A DNA stretch of 64,000 bases from Paenibacillus sp. 1781tsa1 (GTDB lineage Bacteria > Bacillota > Bacilli > Paenibacillales > Paenibacillaceae). Both the position numbers and the translations under genes were made by a program. Within the stretch, counting starts at the first letter, position 1. Every line of letters starts with the position of its first letter. Location: the NCBI RefSeq assembly GCF_024159265.1, contig NZ_JAMYWY010000001.1, forward strand, positions 496,001-560,000. The letters are read 5' to 3'. This document shows positions 60,704 through 64,000 of this stretch, in pieces. The notes beneath the pieces were generated by a model. It had not been told where the DNA came from, made no database searches, and saw only the letters and a list, made by a program, of their open reading frames with translations.

Positions 60704-60900
60704 AAAATCGAATGGCTACTCAATAGGATCAGCCAGACGGAAGCTCGATAATTTTGGGACACTGACATCCATCATCGTATAGCATGCCGAGTAAGGAGAC
60801 ACGTCCTGATCGGTGGAAATCCAGTCGAGAGAGGAACGAGTCTCGTATCATCGAGGTGGGTATCTAAGTTTAATCATACGGAAGCGGCTGGATGCGTAGG

Positions 60901-61788
60901 TTATTCGTCGGTGTTGGTACCAGATGTACGACGTGTGTTCACTTCCATCTCTGTAGAGGCTTGCTTCATTGGTTCCATCTCCGTATGCCCTGCATAAGGG
61001 CGATCACTGCGAGAGCGTGTTCCGGTCAGACCGAAGCCTGAAGTGAACAAGATCAACTGTAATCCAAGGGCGTAGGGCGTAGCCACAAGTCCAATCAGAT
61101 GGAGCAAGGAGCATAGCGCGATCAGCAAGGAGAGCATTTTGGTTATTGTACCTGGTGTATCCCGGCGTGGGCTGGCCCAGAGCAGGTAACCATATATTAT
61201 GGTGATCATTAAGGAAATCGCGCGGATCCATGGCAAGATGCTGTCCCATGAGTCTACAGGCACATCCAACATCCGCTGACGAAATACCAGATCTGTAACC
61301 AGAAACCCTGTAGCCGCCAGTGCGGCTGGTTCAGCTAGGGGCCGAAGGAGGGTCCAGACCGCTGCGCCCCAATGATCAGCATGCGTATCCCGGCTGAGTT
61401 CATCTGATAATACGGTGCATTCTCGTTCCAGCGCTCTGTGCATCAGTCCGAGTTTGGCAGGATCATGTTCCTTAATACAGTCACGGATCTGATCTTGTAG
61501 CTGAGGGGATAGGTAAGATGCAGCTTTGCAGGCTAACATTGCCGTGATCAGATCATTATGTTCGTGTTCCGACCGTTCATAATTCCGATTTTCCTGGATG
61601 GTAAGTTGTCCCAAGAGGGCTGTACTTATGTATAATGTATCTCGTATCCTTCGCATTCGCCTTTCGTGGCTGCGGCGAACTTCAGTGGCAGACCATATGT
61701 ATATCCCCAGAAGCAAAGCCATGACGCCAAGCAGCACAGCCACAGCACCTGGGCGAGATGTTAGATCTTCAATCCAACGTTGAAACAC
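60901..61788 (-). CDS. Multi-pass membrane protein of unknown function
   Basis: GTG 61788 follows AAAGGAGGAAC by 5 nt. The 295-residue protein has an N-terminal helix (about 14-34). A charged helical cytoplasmic region of about 120 residues with Glu/His-rich NYERSEHEHNDLITAMLACK follows, and then four C-terminal helices (for example AISLMITIIYGYLLWA and MLSLLIALCSLLHLIGLVAT). It ends in a hydrophilic tail. I recognise no family. It is divergent from the GNAT gene. Confidence 0.65.
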   Translation of the reverse strand: MFQRWIEDLTSRPGAVAVLLGVMALLLGIYIWSATEVRRSHERRMRRIRDTLYISTALLGQLTIQENRNYERSEHEHNDLITAMLACKAASYLSPQLQDQIRDCIKEHDPAKLGLMHRALERECTVLSDELSRDTHADHWGAAVWTLLRPLAEPAALAATGFLVTDLVFRQRMLDVPVDSWDSILPWIRAISLMITIIYGYLLWASPRRDTPGTITKMLSLLIALCSLLHLIGLVATPYALGLQLILFTSGFGLTGTRSRSDRPYAGHTEMEPMKQASTEMEVNTRRTSGTNTDE

Positions 61789-61899
61789 ACTTGTTCCTCC
61801 TTTGCAGCAACTTCACGTATCATGAAACACGCTTCACGTAAGCTTTCTCTCACTATTACACAGGAAGTAGATGAATTCAAGCAGAAAGGGGCACAATTC

Positions 61900-62313
61900 A
61901 TGGATCATGTGAGTATTGAACACACACCACCCGCAGCAGTGGAGTATCTTGCCTTGCGGCAGATTGCCGGCCTTAGTGCAATGAGCAGGGAAGGGGCGGA
62001 GATTGGATTACCGAATAGCCTGTTTGCCGTATGTCTGCGTGAAGAGGATATGCTGATAGGCATGGGGCGAGTGATTGGAGATGGAGGTTGTTTCTTTCAG
62101 GTCGTCGATATTGCTGTACACCCGGATGTTCAGGGAATGGGGTATGGAAAACTGATCATGAGCGAAATTATGAATTATCTGCGTAAAGCAGTACCTGCCC
62201 GTGGTTTGGTCAGTCTTCTGGCGGATGTTCCGGCTGATCAACTTTATGCTCAATTTGGATTTGAATACACCAGCCCAAAATCGGAGGGTATGTGGTGGAG
62301 GCAGGGAGACTAG
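61900..62313 (+). CDS. GNAT-family N-acetyltransferase
   Basis: ATG 61900 follows AAAGGGG, giving 137 residues, the usual size of a single GNAT domain; longer upstream frames lack a site. The acetyl-CoA pyrophosphate loop is VHPDVQGMGYGKLIM, preceded by IGMGRVIGDGGCFFQVVDIA. The C-terminal YAQFGFEYTSPKSEGMWWR is typical of the small YkkB/PaiA-like acetyltransferases. The acceptor substrate is unknown. Confidence 0.88.
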   Translation: MDHVSIEHTPPAAVEYLALRQIAGLSAMSREGAEIGLPNSLFAVCLREEDMLIGMGRVIGDGGCFFQVVDIAVHPDVQGMGYGKLIMSEIMNYLRKAVPARGLVSLLADVPADQLYAQFGFEYTSPKSEGMWWRQGD

Positions 62314-62339
62314 TGAACTAGTTAAAAACATATTCGGCG

Positions 62340-62368
62340 AACCTTTGGATAAATCCGAAGGTTTTTTG
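62340..62368 (+). terminator. Terminator after the GNAT gene
   Basis: AACCTTTGGA pairs with TCCGAAGGTT around a short AAA loop, followed by TTTTTT. It directly precedes the promoter of the next operon. Confidence 0.75.
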
Positions 62369-62369
62369 C

Positions 62370-62438
62370 TTTACAACCATTTATTTACAGGTATAATGTA
62401 ATTTAAAACCAATTTACGATTTACAAATTACGATATAC
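62370..62438 (+). promoter_or_regulatory. Promoter and 14-bp tandem operator of the RHH/MFS operon
   Basis: -35 TTTACA (62370) and -10 TATAAT (62392) are 16 bp apart. Just downstream, AATTTACGATTTAC (62411-62424) and AAATTACGATATAC (62425-62438) are adjacent direct repeats identical at 12 of 14 positions. Ribbon-helix-helix repressors commonly bind such short repeats, and the next gene encodes one. Confidence 0.6.
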
Positions 62439-62470
62439 GCGTGCACTCGTGAAGAATGGAGGAATTGAAT

Positions 62471-62848
62471 ATGTACAATGACCAGAAAGCTCAGTTTAAC
62501 CAGATGGTGGAACGATCTGTGGAGCAGGCGAACAAAAATCTTTCGGGAGCTAAGGGAGTTGTTTCCGTTCGATTAAGTCAGGAGGAGATTGATATCATAG
62601 ATCAGCTTGTATTTCTTGAGTTAGCCAAAAACCGTTCTGACGCAACTGCGATGTTGATTAGGGAAGGCATACGAACACATCAGGCCTTATTAAACGAGAT
62701 ACGTGAGTATACAGCTGAACTGGAACGGGTAAAAGCCAAGATACAACAGACCATTCGAGATTCAGGTTTAGTAGCGCGTCTGCATCGTAATAGTGATGAA
62801 GAATCTATTACGTACGATGGAGAGGTGCGTGAAAAAGATGAAAAGTGA
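62471..62848 (+). CDS. Ribbon-helix-helix (CopG-like) DNA-binding protein
   Basis: ATG 62471 follows GGAGG by 8 nt, giving 125 residues. Residues about 28-75 have the RHH pattern: a basic strand VVSVRLSQEEIDIIDQLV, then a second helix beginning with KNRSDATAMLIREGI. A coiled-coil-like tail (TAELERVKAKIQQTI) follows. It is longer than classical CopG proteins. It overlaps the MFS gene by 11 nt, so it is probably its co-transcribed regulator, acting on the direct repeats upstream. Confidence 0.7.
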   Translation: MYNDQKAQFNQMVERSVEQANKNLSGAKGVVSVRLSQEEIDIIDQLVFLELAKNRSDATAMLIREGIRTHQALLNEIREYTAELERVKAKIQQTIRDSGLVARLHRNSDEESITYDGEVREKDEK

Positions 62849-64000
62849 GATTCGCGGCGACAGCTATCGAGCGGTTTTGCGCCTTCCTTCTTTTGTTGTG
62901 CTACTTGTTGGCAGATTGATTTCCGGGGCAGGTCAGATTTTATTTTCTATGGCAACGATGTGGTATATCCTCCAATTAACGGAGTCGGCACTCGCTGCTG
63001 CACTGATTCCGATGCTGCCTTATCTGATCTATGCATTTCTAGGCATTCCCCTGGCTACGATCAGTGATCGCCTGCCGAAGAAACAACTTTTGATCTGGAC
63101 AGATATACTGCGCGCAGGTATAGCCTGTCTTCTGGCACTTTTGTTCATGACAGATTCCATGCTTCCTTGGCATATTTACGCAGCCAATCTGCTCATTGCA
63201 ATTCTTGGTTTTTTGTTCAATCCGGCTACCCAGACAGTCATCCCCGCAATTTTGCCAGAACCTACAAAACAATTAGCTCCAGCCAATGCATTACTGAACT
63301 CTTCCTCCAAAACGATTGAATTGCTTGGATACGCCATGGGGGGGATATTGATTGCGCTCATCTCCGTTCAGTCCATCTTGTTCATCTATGCAGTTACGTT
63401 TCTGTTATCCGCCATATCCATTTTCTTTATCCGCATCCCTGTAACCAAAGTCGTGAAACAAAAAGGAGTCTCTGGTTTTGTCAAAGATAGCATGCAGGGA
63501 ATTACATTCCTGTTTTCCCGTAAAATTTTGGCCTGCTGCATTATCTTTGGAGCCATTATCAATTTTGCAGGTGCGCCATTGCATATTTTCACGCCGATTT
63601 TTGCCAATATGGTGCTGCAAGCCGGACCGCAAGGCTACGGTCTTCTTCAGTCAGCCTTTGCCGCTGGCAGTATTGCAGGCTCTCTGCTCAGTGGCAAATA
63701 TGCCAAACGACTCTCGCTCGCTCACTGGTTTTTGATTAGTTATCTCATCTCAGGCACAAGTTTGCTGCTCATGCCGATGTTTCCTAACCTGTATATCGCT
63801 ATTGCGTGTTCATTTTTGTTGATGATGGGACTTGCTCTTGTGAATGTACCCTTGGTTACTTCCATTCTTTTATCCACACCTGAAGAAAAAAGAGGACGTG
63901 TCATGAACAGCATGGGTGTCTTGATGAGTGGCATTAGTAACCCGCTTGGTCTGTTACTGGGAGGGTGGTTCATCGAAACGTACAACCCTTCATGGGTGTA
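62838..64000 (+). CDS. MFS efflux transporter (incomplete at window end)
   Basis: ATG 62838 lies within the end of the RHH gene, behind GAGAGGTG. At least 387 residues are visible before the window ends. The reading frame begins MKSEIRGDSYRAVLRLPSFV, followed by LLVGRLISGAGQILFSMATM. The loop between helices 2 and 3 is TISDRLPKKQLLIWTDILRA, the MFS motif A region. About ten helices are seen. The pattern resembles MefA/EntS-type drug or siderophore exporters of the MFS_3 group. The substrate is unknown; the linked RHH gene suggests inducible efflux. Confidence 0.85.
   Translation, partial: MKSEIRGDSYRAVLRLPSFVVLLVGRLISGAGQILFSMATMWYILQLTESALAAALIPMLPYLIYAFLGIPLATISDRLPKKQLLIWTDILRAGIACLLALLFMTDSMLPWHIYAANLLIAILGFLFNPATQTVIPAILPEPTKQLAPANALLNSSSKTIELLGYAMGGILIALISVQSILFIYAVTFLLSAISIFFIRIPVTKVVKQKGVSGFVKDSMQGITFLFSRKILACCIIFGAIINFAGAPLHIFTPIFANMVLQAGPQGYGLLQSAFAAGSIAGSLLSGKYAKRLSLAHWFLISYLISGTSLLLMPMFPNLYIAIACSFLLMMGLALVNVPLVTSILLSTPEEKRGRVMNSMGVLMSGISNPLGLLLGGWFIETYNPSWV

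Noticed and set aside
60540-60782. 80-codon open frame in the gap after the SLH-phosphatase gene
   Set aside because: It runs through the family-1 palindromic repeat and has no ribosome site; its sequence is dictated by the repeat arms.

Overview
The window reads as chromosomal DNA of a Paenibacillus-type Firmicute. The signs are strong AGGAGG-type ribosome binding sites with frequent GTG/TTG starts, lipoprotein solute-binding proteins, S-layer-homology (SLH) and LysM cell-wall proteins, a YesS-like membrane AraC sensor beside an LplA-like binding protein, a PL11 pectin lyase, and dispersed palindromic intergenic repeats. No rRNA, tRNA, CRISPR array, transposase or prophage gene was seen. The genus is an inference from gene content, not from a marker gene.

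Layout. 0.2-7.5 kb: secreted cyclic-nucleotide phosphodiesterase/nucleotidase with LysM, an EAL c-di-GMP phosphodiesterase, a chemoreceptor and an ArsB-type arsenite carrier. 7.5-8.3 kb: gene-free DNA with two repeat families. 8.3-11.9 kb: pstSCAB phosphate transporter with a PhoP-box-like pair upstream. 12-15.5 kb: a phosphotransferase, then a tandem glycine riboswitch with terminator controlling L-serine dehydratase (sdaAB-sdaAA). 15.7-17.6 kb: YhgE/ABC-2-type membrane protein plus PadR regulator behind a perfect 23-bp palindromic operator. 17.7-19.5 kb: a neopullulanase-type GH13 enzyme. 19.7-24.4 kb: a two-component system and a three-gene ABC exporter of lantibiotic-immunity type, without a bacteriocin gene. 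24.5-29.3 kb: hexapeptide acyltransferase, four-PAS hybrid histidine kinase, L-lactate dehydrogenase.

29.3-35.3 kb: MerR/coiled-coil DNA-binding protein, a small Ser/Thr kinase, a toxin-antitoxin pair with a frameshifted toxin, methionine aminopeptidase, an MDR oxidoreductase and a CcdC-like membrane protein. 35.5-39.3 kb: a three-gene membrane operon (HEAT-repeat protein, GT2-like protein, membrane-anchored exoprotein). The GT2 member appears to have lost both its DxD motif and its catalytic-base motif. 39.3-40.4 kb: gene-free DNA with about three 105-bp tandem repeats and a nested palindromic repeat. 40.4-41.8 kb: a visibly GC-rich TetR/metallo-beta-lactamase-fold operon with twin operators. 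42-46.7 kb: Rrf2 regulator, nitroreductase, SLH protein, AraC regulator, lactonase.

47-49 kb: secreted rhamnogalacturonan lyase. 49.1-52.8 kb: sulfate transporter (binding protein, CysT, CysW, small YezD-like protein, no ATPase gene) behind a long structured leader with its own terminator. 52.9-57 kb: orphan solute-binding lipoprotein and a membrane AraC sensor. 57.4-60.1 kb: an SLH - PAP2 acid phosphatase - beta-strand-repeat fusion. 60.1-64 kb: repeats, a membrane protein, a GNAT acetyltransferase, and a ribbon-helix-helix regulator overlapping an MFS exporter that runs off the window.

The most promising leads for something undescribed are the GT2-pseudoenzyme operon, the nested-palindrome repeat family whose arms pair in a consistent order at two loci, the sulfate-operon leader RNA, and the SLH-phosphatase fusion. 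Many small regulators sit next to operators overlapping clear -35/-10 elements, so several local circuits can be read from sequence alone.
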